Below, piece by piece: positions 1-8,107 of a stretch of DNA of 26,328 bases (the first letter of the stretch is position 1; every line of letters starts with the position of its first letter). The translations under genes and the position numbers were made by a program. The stretch is from the NCBI GenBank assembly GCA_002352545.1, contig DEIO01000008.1, positions 1-26,328 on the forward strand, written 5' to 3'. Source of the stretch: Patescibacteria group bacterium UBA2772 (GTDB taxonomy: Bacteria > Patescibacteriota > Minisyncoccia > Moranbacterales > DUUL01). Below the pieces are notes generated by a model that was not told the DNA's origin, searched no databases, and saw nothing but the letters and a program-made list of their open reading frames with translations.

Positions 1-30
1 CTTTTGGTTAAGGTTTTGGCTGAAATTTAA
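1..30 (+). CDS. Possible C-terminal tail of an upstream gene
   Basis: Frame 1 is open from the window edge and encodes LLVKVLAEI before a TAA stop at 28-30. Nine residues are too few to identify a family. It could equally be chance, because AT-rich DNA gives short open stretches. The following 120 bases hold a small GGC/GCC hairpin near 71-82 and a TATAAT box at 116-121 that may serve the next gene. Confidence 0.25.
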   Translation, partial: LLVKVLAEI

Positions 31-150
31 TAATAAAAAATTTAGTGAAGAGTCACTTTGAATTTAAATTGGCACCGTTGCCGTTCTTCAGAAAACTCCA
101 ACAATTGAGAATTCTTATAATAAAAAAATAAAATTTAATAAATAAATCAT

Positions 151-2346
151 ATGAAAATGGAAAATAAAATTTTTGTTCAGCGAAAAAAGACGTATAAAAA
201 TTATTTTTATTTAGTTTTTAATGTTTGTCTTTTTAGTATTCTTCTTTTTGATACAGCAGATGTTTCAGCGTTGACTTCAAAGGTAGGAAGAGGCGAATGC
301 TCTGTATATTCTTGCAAAGGAACTACCGGCTGTGGCGGCGGCTATGCTTTAGACGTATCATCTGGACAAGCAATCTGGTGCTCTTCTACCTGGAGCTTTA
401 CAGGTGTTGCCAGATCTGGAACAGTAGGAACAGCACATTGTGTTGAAACTTATCATCCGTCGGGTGATTTTTGGGGTTGTGATAGTTGGATTTTTACGGG
501 TGTTGCAACTGATGGTCCAACTTTTTGCACATCAGGGGTTAGAAATTATGAAGTTTATTCTCCAAGAACTGGTGGTTTAATTGCTTTTAACTGCAATGAT
601 AATAGCGCTTCCAACATTTGTTCAGGACATACTATAGCAAATAGAACGTATTCGTCTGTTACTGGCAAAGAAATTAGTTTTGATTGTGTCAAAGATGTTG
701 TGGGACCTGAACCTAATCCGTCTTATTCTTGTACCGGTTCAATTCCAAACAATTCCAATCTTTGCTCTGGCGATAGTTCTGGTTTAACTGCCAACACTAC
801 CAGAACTCTTCAATCTTCTTGTACTTCTAATCGAAAATGTGAATATACCTGTAGATCAGGCTATCACAAAAGTGGGACTCAGTGTGTTAAAAATTCCGCG
901 GTTGTCCCAGAAGTTTTTCATTGTCGTAATTATGGAGATCCAATAGTTCATGCAACAATTTGTCCTGGAGCTGATTTGAATATTACCGCACCTCTTACCG
1001 TATCGACTGTGAATTATTGCGATTGGGAGAAGTGCACATATCTTTGTGATCCCGGTTATATTTCTAATGCTTTTAACAATAATTGTATTCCTTCATCATT
1101 ACCGCGACCACCAGAATTTTCTTGTTTTGGTTCAATTCCAAGCAATTCCAATCTTTGCTCTGGCGATAGTTCTGGTTTAACTGCCAACGCCGCCAGAACC
1201 CTTCAATCTTCTTGTACTTCTAATCGAAAATGTGAATATACCTGTAAATCTGGTTATCATAGAAGAGGAAATTCTTGTGTGAGGGGTGCGGTAAACTATT
1301 CTTGCACTGGTTCAATTCCAAGCAATTCCAATCTTTGCTCTGGCGATAGTTCTGGTTTAACTGCCAACACCGTCAGAACCCTTCAATCTTCTTGTACTTC
1401 TAATCGAAAATGTGAATATACTTGTCGTTCAGGCTATAACAAAAGTGGGACTCGGTGTGTTAAAAATTTCGTGGTTTTCCCAGAAGTTTTTAATTGTCTT
1501 AATTATGGAGATCCAATAGTTCATGCAACAATTTGTCCTGGAGCTGATTCGAATGTTGCCTCACCTACTGTCGAAAGAACTGTGGATTCTTGCAATGATT
1601 GGCAGAAGTGTACATATCTTTGTGATCCCGGTTATGTTCCTAATCTTTTTGGCAATAATTGTATTCTTTCATCATCACCATCGTTACCAGTAGATCTTGG
1701 TTCTTGCACTGGTTCAATTCCAAGCAATTCCAATCTTTGCTTTGGTGATAGTTCTGGCTTAGCTGAGATCACTACCAGAACCCTTCAATCTTCTTGTACT
1801 TCTAATCGAAAATGTGAATATACTTGTAACTTTGGTTATCACAAAAGTGGGACTTCTTGTGTGAAGGATTCTGTTGTTTGTACTTGTAGTAATACTGAGG
1901 CCCATTGTTTGGGGGCAACTTTCGCAGACTCTTGTGGCAATGTTAATTGTCTTGGGACTCTTGTTTGTCCTACTAATTATCTAGATACAGATTCTATTGT
2001 TTATTCTTGCTGGGCTGGCAATATTTCAAGAAAAACTACTCCTCGGTATTCTTATGAATGTCTTAATGGAAATTGCAATGAAACTATAACGTATATTCCT
2101 AGTAATGAATTTTGTGGTTCTAGAACCTGTGAGGATGATGGCCAAGAAGTCGAGTTTTGTGACGGCAATGCCACTAATACCAAAAAAGTAGGAGTAAAAG
2201 ATTCTTGTACTAATTCTGGCTGTGAACAGCCGACTGAAACTTGTGCCGTTGGACAACCTCAAGATTGCGAAGTTGGTGAAGTTTGTCGAATGAACGCAGG
2301 TCACGCCGAATGTGTTTCAAAAACATTTCGTTGGATTGAAGAATAA
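151..2346 (+). CDS. Secreted cysteine-rich repeat surface protein
   Basis: This is a 731-residue protein with a basic N-terminus, a hydrophobic stretch at about residues 18-36 and a plausible signal-peptidase site after Val-Ser-Ala at 38-40, so it is probably exported. The rest is very rich in Cys, Ser, Thr and Asn. Two repeat types alternate. Type 1 (about 55 aa, beginning CTGSIPSNSNLC and ending CxSGYxxSGxxCV) starts near bases 730, 1123, 1303 and 1705. Type 2 (about 60 aa, with YGDPIVHATICPGAD) lies near 915-1095 and 1485-1665. The regularly spaced cysteines suggest disulfide-bonded small domains, as in extracellular adhesins. The C-terminal 150 residues are Cys-rich but not repeated. I see no sortase motif or membrane anchor. 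The following gene starts 21 bases downstream, so they may be co-transcribed. Start choice: the first ATG of the frame, just before the signal sequence, with no SD. Similar Cys-rich repeat proteins are familiar from CPR genomes; function unknown. Confidence 0.8.
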   Translation: MKMENKIFVQRKKTYKNYFYLVFNVCLFSILLFDTADVSALTSKVGRGECSVYSCKGTTGCGGGYALDVSSGQAIWCSSTWSFTGVARSGTVGTAHCVETYHPSGDFWGCDSWIFTGVATDGPTFCTSGVRNYEVYSPRTGGLIAFNCNDNSASNICSGHTIANRTYSSVTGKEISFDCVKDVVGPEPNPSYSCTGSIPNNSNLCSGDSSGLTANTTRTLQSSCTSNRKCEYTCRSGYHKSGTQCVKNSAVVPEVFHCRNYGDPIVHATICPGADLNITAPLTVSTVNYCDWEKCTYLCDPGYISNAFNNNCIPSSLPRPPEFSCFGSIPSNSNLCSGDSSGLTANAARTLQSSCTSNRKCEYTCKSGYHRRGNSCVRGAVNYSCTGSIPSNSNLCSGDSSGLTANTVRTLQSSCTSNRKCEYTCRSGYNKSGTRCVKNFVVFPEVFNCLNYGDPIVHATICPGADSNVASPTVERTVDSCNDWQKCTYLCDPGYVPNLFGNNCILSSSPSLPVDLGSCTGSIPSNSNLCFGDSSGLAEITTRTLQSSCTSNRKCEYTCNFGYHKSGTSCVKDSVVCTCSNTEAHCLGATFADSCGNVNCLGTLVCPTNYLDTDSIVYSCWAGNISRKTTPRYSYECLNGNCNETITYIPSNEFCGSRTCEDDGQEVEFCDGNATNTKKVGVKDSCTNSGCEQPTETCAVGQPQDCEVGEVCRMNAGHAECVSKTFRWIEE

Positions 2347-2367
2347 ATTTAATCTCTAATTAAAAAA

Positions 2368-2934
2368 ATGAAAAACAAAAAAGTATTGATTTTTCTGATG
2401 ATAATTCTATTAAGTCTAATTAGTCTATTATTAATTTATTCTTTTAATCAAGTCGCTCCCGTTTCAACTACTACCTCCACTCTTCCAGTTCCCCCAATTA
2501 GCCCGACTCCATCCACTACTGAAGATAGTAATCAAAAAACGGCCCGACTGGAAAAACTTAAACAGGAAGTTAATGGAATTACCAATGAATCTTTCAAGAT
2601 TAAAGCTTCAACCGAGACAGTTGATTGCGACAACAAAGAAGCTGAAAAATATGAAGAATCAATTGTTTCTGGAATGGCTAAGATTGCCGAAGGAAAAGTG
2701 ACTGCTGTCAACAACTCTTCTTTAGAAATGACTTTTAATCAAAACGCTGTTAGTTGGAATTCAACTATCACTATTAACCAAGCCACTACTATCTCAATTA
2801 TTAAAAATCAATCAGAACAAACTGAGATTGCTTTAAGTAGTATTCGAGTTGGAGACACAGTCGTGGTTCAAACCACAAATCAAAACATTACTGACGCTAA
2901 TATTATTGCAACTGATATCTCTAAGATAGATTAG
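2368..2934 (+). CDS. Membrane-anchored DUF5666-like protein
   Basis: A 188-residue protein with one strong N-terminal membrane segment (about residues 5-26), a Pro/Thr/Ser-rich linker (about 30-50), a charged helical region (about 55-85) and a C-terminal beta-rich domain (about 105-188). The last part has the pattern of DUF5666-type domains: GKVTAVNNSSLEMTF, then a Thr-rich strand pair, then SIRVGDTVVVQT and a closing ANIIATDIS. Such domains are OB-like and of unknown function, usually extracytoplasmic. It lies 21 bases after the Cys-rich protein gene, which supports a shared surface role. The stop codon lies inside the start of a TTAGA tandem array, so array slippage could alter the last residues but would always meet a TAG soon afterwards. 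No SD is seen before the ATG. The domain call is from pattern only. Confidence 0.7.
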   Translation: MKNKKVLIFLMIILLSLISLLLIYSFNQVAPVSTTTSTLPVPPISPTPSTTEDSNQKTARLEKLKQEVNGITNESFKIKASTETVDCDNKEAEKYEESIVSGMAKIAEGKVTAVNNSSLEMTFNQNAVSWNSTITINQATTISIIKNQSEQTEIALSSIRVGDTVVVQTTNQNITDANIIATDISKID

Positions 2935-2992
2935 ATTAGATTAGATTAGATTAGATTAGATTAGATTAGATTAGATTAGATTAGATTAGATT
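2927..2992. repeat. TTAGA pentanucleotide tandem array
   Basis: Twelve perfect TTAGA units run from 2931 to 2990, with partial units on both sides (about 13 copies in all). The array begins in the last codons of the preceding gene and ends about 10 bases before a terminator hairpin. Perfect short-period arrays like this are prone to slipped-strand length change. Confidence 0.97.
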
Positions 2993-3001
2993 TACTTCAA
3001 A

Positions 3002-3031
3002 TCAAAAACCGATCGAGAGGTCGGTTTTTGA
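3002..3031 (+). terminator. Intrinsic terminator after the surface-protein genes
   Basis: An 11-bp perfect stem TCAAAAACCGA/TCGGTTTTTGA closes an 8-base loop. The A-tract on the left and T-tract on the right mean it could work in both directions. It ends the 151-2934 transcription unit. Confidence 0.85.
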
Positions 3032-3338
3032 GGTGGGGAAGTTGAGGGTAGGAGAGTTGAAATTTTTAGGGGAATGCTATTGTCGAATAAGTCTGGAATT
3101 TTATTATAAATATAATTGATTTTTATTGAAATTATTGTAATGATTGGAACAATTGTCGCTTGCGTAGTTGTTTACAACATAGAACTAATTTAGTAAAATC
3201 AGTCTAAATAAATTTGAAACTTTTTTGAAAAGTTATTATGATTGAGATAATAGAATAAATATTTATTTTGCATTTTTTAAAATAAATGTTATTATAAATC
3301 TAGTATATATTTTGGAATAATTAAACAAAAAAAATAAA
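3032..3338. other. Noncoding AT-rich leader before the prepilin gene
   Basis: No credible ORF lies in these 307 bases. An 8-bp AACTTTT/AAAAGTT hairpin lies near 3218-3235. A weak promoter candidate for the prepilin gene is TTGCAT at 3268-3273 with TATAAA at 3293-3298, but the 19-base spacer is long. Otherwise nothing recognisable. Confidence 0.5.
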
Positions 3339-3713
3339 ATGAAAAAAGTTAAAAATAAAAATGGGTTTACTTTATTGGAAATGTTGTTGGTGATTGCTAT
3401 TATCGGAATTTTAGCCGCAACGATTACAGTAGGAATTTCAGGTCAAAGAGAAAAAGCACGAGCGGCAACAATGCTTGAAAGTCTTAACTCTGTTTTGCCT
3501 TATGCGGTAGAATGCTACATAAAAGGGACTAATATGAGCGCTCCTGACGCTAATGGAGGAGAAACTCTTTGCGGAAATATTAAATATCCAGTAATGCAAA
3601 ATAATTGTGTTTACACAGTAGCAGATCCAGATGACGGAACTATCGTGGGTACTTGCGGAACTACTATTGTCACTTGCTCTGTTTCTGGCAATGGAAATTG
3701 TGTTGTTAATTAG
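3339..3713 (+). CDS. Type IV prepilin-like protein
   Basis: A 124-residue protein with a textbook class III signal: a short basic leader MKKVKNKNG, then FTLLEMLLVIAIIGILAA. Prepilin peptidase (PilD) would cut after Gly9, leaving Phe1 and Glu5 in the mature protein (Phe10 and Glu14 here), followed by the hydrophobic helix at 10-30. The globular part carries six Cys, possibly forming disulfides, and short Gly/Asn-rich loops. The short length fits a minor pilin or pseudopilin, or a small major pilin as in CPR bacteria, where type IV pili are common. No pilus assembly genes are in the window, so its machinery must be encoded elsewhere. It ends with TAG and ftsA follows after 84 bases with no terminator between, so read-through is possible. 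Confidence 0.9.
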   Translation: MKKVKNKNGFTLLEMLLVIAIIGILAATITVGISGQREKARAATMLESLNSVLPYAVECYIKGTNMSAPDANGGETLCGNIKYPVMQNNCVYTVADPDDGTIVGTCGTTIVTCSVSGNGNCVVN

Positions 3714-3797
3714 TTTTTGTAGTTGTTCGATTGGAATGAGATAAGTTTGGATGGAAAAGGCTTTAATTTAAATTGGAAAGTTTCAATAAAAATAGAA

Positions 3798-5051
3798 ATG
3801 GTGAAACAAAAATATATAACAGTTTTAGACATCGGTTCTTCTTTTGTTAGAGCCGTTGTGGCTGAGGTTATTCTTGAAGAAAAACCTAGAATTGTAGGGG
3901 TTGGAAGAACTCGGTCTTTAGGGATGCGAAAAGGGGTAATTATCGATCTTGAGGATGTGGTGGCGTCTATCAAATCTTCAATAGAGAAGGCTGAGAGAAT
4001 GTCTGGAGTTCAAATTGAGGATATTTTTGTTTCAGTTGGAGGCAGTCATCTGAGATGTATTCCAACCAAGGGGGTGATTGGAGTGAGCAAAGCCGACGGT
4101 GAAGTAACAGAAGATGATGTCGAGCGAGTAATCGATTCTAGTCAAGCGATTAGTTTGGCTCATAATTACGAAGTTTTGCATATTATTCCGCAGAGTTTTT
4201 CTTTGGATGATCAAAAAGGAATTAGGGAACCAGTGGGAATGACTGGCGTGCGACTTGAAATGAAAGGCATAGTAATTACTGGGTTTGCTCCTTATCTTAA
4301 AAATATTGCTAAATGTATTAGTCGAGCTAATCTTGATTTGAATGGTTTTGTGGCTTCTCCGTTGGCAGCTTCGAAAGCTGTTCTTAATAAACGGCAACAA
4401 GAGTTGGGGGTGGCTTTGATTGATATTGGTGGCGAAACTACTTCTCTGGCGGTTTTTGAGGAAAGAGAATTGGTTTATTTATCAGTTCTGCCGATTGGAG
4501 CCAATCATATTACTAATGACGTGGCGATTGGAATGCGAACGGCGATTGATGTGGCTGAAAAAGCTAAATTAAAATACGGTTCAGCTCTTCCCGAGGAAAT
4601 TAATAAAAATGAAAAAATTAATTTGGCAAATCTTTGCTCGGAAGAAGATGGCGTTGTTTCGAGAAGACATGTAGCGGAAATAATTGAAGCTCGAGTAGAA
4701 GAAATTTTTCAATTGATTGAAAAAGAATTGAAGAAAATTAATCGGTCGGCCTTATTACCAGCTGGAGCAGTTTTGACTGGGGGTGGATCTTGTCTTTATG
4801 GAATGGTTGATTTAGCCAAGGAAAATTTAAAACTTCCGGCTCAAGTAGGTTTTCCTACTGGATTATCAGGGTTAGTTGATAAAGTGGATGATCCGTCTTG
4901 TGCTGTTGTTGCTGGGGCAATTCTTTGGATAATAGAAGAAGGAAATCAATCAATCGGTTCTAATTCTCAAAATAAAATTAGTAAAAAAATTGATATAGAA
5001 TGGTTTAATACTGTTAAAAAATGGCTTCAAGGTTTATTGCCAGGAAACTAA
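3798..5051 (+). CDS. ftsA: Cell division protein FtsA
   Basis: FtsA is the actin-like ATPase that tethers FtsZ filaments to the membrane at the division site. From the ATG at 3798 the protein is 417 aa, normal for the family. It opens with KYITVLDIGSS (phosphate-1 motif), has the FtsA-specific 1C domain region around residues 85-165, phosphate-2 IDIGGETTS near 215, and the adenosine motif LTGGGS near 330. The end, IDIEWFNTVKKWLQGLL, has the pattern of the amphipathic membrane-targeting helix. A longer frame begins at a TTG at 3723, but its extra 25 residues match nothing in FtsA, so the ATG is preferred. No SD is seen. ftsZ follows after 179 bases with its own promoter candidate. Confidence 0.95.
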   Translation: MVKQKYITVLDIGSSFVRAVVAEVILEEKPRIVGVGRTRSLGMRKGVIIDLEDVVASIKSSIEKAERMSGVQIEDIFVSVGGSHLRCIPTKGVIGVSKADGEVTEDDVERVIDSSQAISLAHNYEVLHIIPQSFSLDDQKGIREPVGMTGVRLEMKGIVITGFAPYLKNIAKCISRANLDLNGFVASPLAASKAVLNKRQQELGVALIDIGGETTSLAVFEERELVYLSVLPIGANHITNDVAIGMRTAIDVAEKAKLKYGSALPEEINKNEKINLANLCSEEDGVVSRRHVAEIIEARVEEIFQLIEKELKKINRSALLPAGAVLTGGGSCLYGMVDLAKENLKLPAQVGFPTGLSGLVDKVDDPSCAVVAGAILWIIEEGNQSIGSNSQNKISKKIDIEWFNTVKKWLQGLLPGN

Positions 5052-5052
5052 T

Positions 5053-5141
5053 TTTCTAATAACAAGAGGCTGTTTTAAATCACCTTTTTTATTGCTAGTC
5101 TCGCCAAAGTTTGCTGAGACAGGCAAAACTGTGATTAGAAA
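5053..5141 (+). other. Nested stem structure between ftsA and ftsZ
   Basis: Three stems nest inside one another: TTTCTAAT (5053-5060) with ATTAGAAA (5134-5141), GTTTT (5072-5076) with AAAAC (5125-5129), and GTCTC (5098-5102) with GAGAC (5116-5120), the last enclosing CAAA/TTTG. It could be an RNA fold, a terminator-like or processing site, or a decayed repeat. The inner part loosely resembles the palindrome at 11991-12013. Confidence 0.45.
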
Positions 5142-5164
5142 TAGTCTTAATAAAAGTTAAACAT

Positions 5165-5192
5165 TTGACTTTTTTCTGAAACTTGATAGAAT
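5165..5192 (+). promoter_or_regulatory. Sigma-70-type promoter for ftsZ
   Basis: TTGACT (5165-5170) and TAGAAT (5187-5192) are separated by 16 bases. They lie 38 bases before the ftsZ ATG, giving a leader of about 30 nt without an SD. Confidence 0.6.
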
Positions 5193-5230
5193 TTCTTAAC
5201 ATCTTTTTATTAAACGTAATTTAAATACAA

Positions 5231-6460
5231 ATGGCAGAAGTAAAACCAGAAGTAGAGACATTTGCGAAAATTAAAGTTGCAGGGGTAGGTGGCTCTGGAG
5301 GGAACGCTATCACTCGGATGATCGAGTGTAAGTTGACGGGAGTTGATTTTGTGGCAATTAATACTGATGCTCAAGATTTACATGCTTGTGCAGCTAGTGA
5401 AAAAATTCATATTGGGAAAAATCTAACTCGAGGTTTGGGTGCTGGGATGAATCCAGAGTTGGGTCGTCAAGCAGCTGAAGAAAATCGGGATGAAATTCAA
5501 GAGGCTTTCAAAGGTTGCGATATGGTTTTTGTGGTTTATGGAGCGGGAGGTGGAACTGGGTCAGGTGCCGGACCAGTAGTTGCTGAAGCGGCTAGAGAAG
5601 CTGGAGCTTTGACGGTCGGAGTAGCGACTAAACCGTTTACTTTTGAAGGAAAGCAACGAATGGTGATTGCGGAAGAATCTTTAGAAAATTTGAAGGATCG
5701 AGTTGACACTTCGATTACTGTTCAAAATGATAAACTTTTGCAAATTGTTGATCGACAAACATCCTTATTGAACGCTTTTCGAATTGTGGATGATGTTTTG
5801 CGACAAGGGGTCCAAGGAATTTCTGATTTAATTACTAAACCAGGAATTATTAATGTTGATTTTGCTGATATTAAATCGGTTATTCAAGATTCAGGTTCTG
5901 CCTTGATGGGAGTAGGAGTGGCTTCAGGAGAAGACCGAGCTCAAAAAGCGGCTAAACAAGCTATTAGTTCTCCACTTTTAGATGTCTCAGTTAATGGAGC
6001 TAAAGGAGTTTTATTCAATATTACGGGAGGAGTTGATTTGACTATGATGGAAATTAATGAAGCAGCAGGACTTATTACCGAGAATATTGATCCTAATGCT
6101 CGAATAATTTTTGGAGCTGCTTCAGATGAAACTGTCAAAAAAGATGAAATAAAAATTACGGTAGTAGCAACTGGTTTTAATAAGAACGGAGCATCTTTAA
6201 ATGATTTTTCTGAAGATTCTGATTCAGAGAAAAGCATTTTTGAAAAAGACGATGAGTTTAAGCGCAATAAGATATCTTCTTTTGGAGATGATGATTTGAG
6301 TCTTGATGAAAAATCAAATGATTTTGGACGAGATAATAAATTTAAAAATGAAGACAGAGATTTAGAAACTAAATCTTTTGGAGTGGAAGAAAGTCCGTTG
6401 GATGATTTAGACGATGATATTGAAATCCCAGCTTTTATTAGAAAAAAGATGGGAAAATAA
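5231..6460 (+). CDS. ftsZ: Cell division protein FtsZ
   Basis: FtsZ is the tubulin-like GTPase that forms the cytokinetic ring. The 409-aa protein has the N-terminal Rossmann motif VAGVGGSGGNA (17-26), NTDAQ (44-48) and the tubulin signature GGGTGSG (106-112). The synergy (T7) loop NVDFAD lies near 209-214 and would complete GTP hydrolysis in the neighbouring subunit. A long acidic Ser/Asp-rich linker (about 320-392) leads to the C-terminal peptide IEIPAFIRKK, the docking site for FtsA and other partners. The segment before the signature reads VVYGAG rather than the common VTAGMG, a mild divergence. It sits after ftsA as in most bacteria. The start is the only sensible ATG; there is no SD. 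Confidence 0.97.
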   Translation: MAEVKPEVETFAKIKVAGVGGSGGNAITRMIECKLTGVDFVAINTDAQDLHACAASEKIHIGKNLTRGLGAGMNPELGRQAAEENRDEIQEAFKGCDMVFVVYGAGGGTGSGAGPVVAEAAREAGALTVGVATKPFTFEGKQRMVIAEESLENLKDRVDTSITVQNDKLLQIVDRQTSLLNAFRIVDDVLRQGVQGISDLITKPGIINVDFADIKSVIQDSGSALMGVGVASGEDRAQKAAKQAISSPLLDVSVNGAKGVLFNITGGVDLTMMEINEAAGLITENIDPNARIIFGAASDETVKKDEIKITVVATGFNKNGASLNDFSEDSDSEKSIFEKDDEFKRNKISSFGDDDLSLDEKSNDFGRDNKFKNEDRDLETKSFGVEESPLDDLDDDIEIPAFIRKKMGK

Positions 6461-6473
6461 ATAAGTTTTGGTA

Positions 6474-6502
6474 TTGACAGAGGTCTTTTCTTCGTGTAAA
6501 AT
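6474..6502 (+). promoter_or_regulatory. Strong promoter for the str genes
   Basis: A consensus TTGACA (6474-6479) and TAAAAT (6497-6502) lie exactly 17 bases apart, beginning 13 bases after the ftsZ stop. It would start transcription of rpsL with a leader of about 130 nt. The same TTGACA-17-TAAAAT arrangement precedes the tRNA-Gly gene at 24888. Confidence 0.8.
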
Positions 6503-6638
6503 TAGTGAAAGTTAAGATTGCTTATCAATAGACGATATTGCTTTGTTTGGTTTTTTGTTGGCGAAAAAACTGTTTCAAGACGTATTTTCTGAATTACTTG
6601 ATAAAAAATAATTTTATAAACTATTAATTTTAAAAAAC

Positions 6639-7052
6639 GTGCCGACTATTAATCAGTTGATTAAAAATCCTAGAAAAAAAGTAGTTAAGAAATCAAAGAC
6701 AACTGCTTTGGATTTTGGTTTTAATTCTATAAAAAATAAGCCAGTTTATTACCCTTCTTGTTTTAAAAGAGGTGTATGTATAAAGATCGGGACAACAAGT
6801 CCTAAAAAGCCGAATTCAGCCCTTCGAAAAATTGCTAGGGTTAGGCTTACTAACGGAAAAGAAGTAACCGCTTATATTCCTGGAATTGGACACAATTTGC
6901 AAGAACATTCAATCGTTGTAATCAGAGGAGGACGAACTCCTGACCTTCCAGGTGTTCGATACCAAATTGTTCGAGGTGTGCTTGATGCTGCAGGAGTAGA
7001 GAATCGAATTAAGAGTAGATCTAAATATGGAACTAAAAAACCTAAAAAATAA
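6639..7052 (+). CDS. rpsL: 30S ribosomal protein S12
   Basis: S12 sits at the decoding centre of the small subunit and affects accuracy and streptomycin response. The 137-aa protein begins at a GTG codon with PTINQLIKNPR, the usual N-terminus. It carries the longer N-terminal loop seen in Firmicutes-type S12, then TTSPKKPNSALRK with the decoding lysine pair at 56-57, EVTAYIPGIGHNLQEHS, and a C-terminus SRSKYGTKKPKK. The second decoding loop reads RTPDLPGVRY: Pro101 replaces the Lys found in Escherichia coli (RVKDLPGVRY), a position linked to streptomycin resistance, while the Asp that RimO can modify is kept (Asp102). No SD precedes the GTG. It is the first gene of the str cluster. Confidence 0.97.
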   Translation: MPTINQLIKNPRKKVVKKSKTTALDFGFNSIKNKPVYYPSCFKRGVCIKIGTTSPKKPNSALRKIARVRLTNGKEVTAYIPGIGHNLQEHSIVVIRGGRTPDLPGVRYQIVRGVLDAAGVENRIKSRSKYGTKKPKK

Positions 7053-7060
7053 TAGGTTAT

Positions 7061-7178
7061 AAATCAGATTTTCGGCACACTTTTTTGTCAAATCTAAATT
7101 TGCTTCTCGATGTACTATTAAATACATCTCGTGTGCAAATTAAGATTTTCCTCAAATTGTGCTCAAAAATTTGATTTC
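7061..7178 (+). ncRNA. Structured element, copy A (3' of rpsL)
   Basis: Copy A starts 8 bases after rpsL. It has an outer stem (AAATCAGATTTT with AAAATTTGATTT, then GCACA with TGTGC), a middle stem (AATTTGC with GCAAATT) and an inner hairpin GATGTA/TACATC around CTATTAAA. It matches copy B over the full 118 bases with five substitutions by eye. Because of its place it would form the 3' end of the rpsL message or a spacer in a longer transcript. The rest of the spacer holds only an 8-bp TTTAAAAC/GTTTTAAA hairpin at 7244-7269. Whether this is an RNA or only a DNA repeat cannot be told from sequence. Confidence 0.6.
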
Positions 7179-7334
7179 TATATAGATTGGTCAGATTTTT
7201 ATTTAGCATTTACTTTGATTTATTGAACTAAATTAAATTTAATTTTAAAACTACATGGTTGGTTTTAAATTTAATTTTTGAATATTGATCATTTGTTTAT
7301 GAGTAAGAAATTATATTAAAAAGTCAAAATATTT

Positions 7335-7802
7335 ATGTCAAGAAAGAATAAAGTTTACAAAAAAAATTGGTCACCAGATTCTGTTTATGAATCTCTTTTA
7401 GTGGGAAGATTTGTTGGTCATTTATTAGTTAAAGGAAAAAGAACTATTGCTGAAAAAATTGTTTATGATGCATTTGACGAAATTCACAAAAGGACTAATC
7501 GAGGTGGTTTAAATGTTTTTGAACAAGCTATTAAAAATGTTTCTCCTTTGATGGAGTTGAAAGGACGAAGAATCGGTGGGGCTAACTATCAAGTTCCAGT
7601 TCCAGTTATTGGAGTAAAAAGAACTACGTTAGCGATGCGATGGATTAAAGATTCTATTAAAAATAAAAAAGGAAAAAAAATGGCTTTCAGGTTGGCTGAT
7701 GAACTTATTGATGCAGCTGAGAAAAAAGGAACAGCGATGAAAAAACGAGAAGATACTCATAGGATGGCTGAGGCTAATAAAGCCTTTGCTCACTTCGCTT
7801 AA
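7335..7802 (+). CDS. rpsG: 30S ribosomal protein S7
   Basis: S7 is a primary 16S rRNA-binding protein that starts assembly of the 30S head and lines the E site. The 155-aa length is typical. Visible family hallmarks are the N-terminal basic arm, LLVGRFVGHLLVKGKR (an unusual sequence but in the right place), a central ALKNVSP-like segment (QAIKNVSPLMELKGRRIGGANYQVPVPV) and the C-terminal KREDTHRMAEANKAFAHF. It lies between two nearly identical 118-bp direct repeats (7061-7178 and 7809-7926), so recombination between them could remove it. No SD is seen before the ATG. Confidence 0.97.
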   Translation: MSRKNKVYKKNWSPDSVYESLLVGRFVGHLLVKGKRTIAEKIVYDAFDEIHKRTNRGGLNVFEQAIKNVSPLMELKGRRIGGANYQVPVPVIGVKRTTLAMRWIKDSIKNKKGKKMAFRLADELIDAAEKKGTAMKKREDTHRMAEANKAFAHFA

Positions 7803-7808
7803 TGCTAG

Positions 7809-7926
7809 AAATCAGATTTTTGGCACACTTTTTTGTCAAATCTAAATTTGCTTCTCAATGTACTATTAAGTACATCTCGTGTGCAAATTAAGAGTTTCCT
7901 TAAATTGTGCTCAAAAATTTGATTTC
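7809..7926 (+). ncRNA. Structured element, copy B (3' of rpsG)
   Basis: Copy B starts 6 bases after rpsG and is near-identical to copy A. Here the inner hairpin is a perfect ATGTACT/AGTACAT stem on an ATTA loop. The remaining 180 bases up to fusA are AT-rich, with no clear promoter, ORF or SD. Confidence 0.6.
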
Positions 7927-8107
7927 TATTGCTTTCAAGAGACAAACCTAAAGGAAAAACTAAATAAAGAACTTTGTTTAAAATTTAATTATAAATTTTA
8001 TTATTGAAAATTGTGAATTGAAAAAATTTTAAATTTATTTAAGTTTTATTGGCGAAGGAGTCGTATTATAAAAAAGATATAAGTATATAAAATATAATTT
8101 TAAGTAT

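Noticed and set aside
2927..2992. TTAGA array as a CRISPR or telomere-like feature
   Set aside because: There are no spacers, so it is not CRISPR, and the location between a stop codon and a terminator gives no support for a replicon end. It is a simple tandem repeat.
3723..3797. Upstream extension of ftsA from a TTG codon
   Set aside because: The 25 extra residues do not fit FtsA, whose N-terminus begins close to KYITVLDIGSS; the ATG at 3798 gives the expected length.
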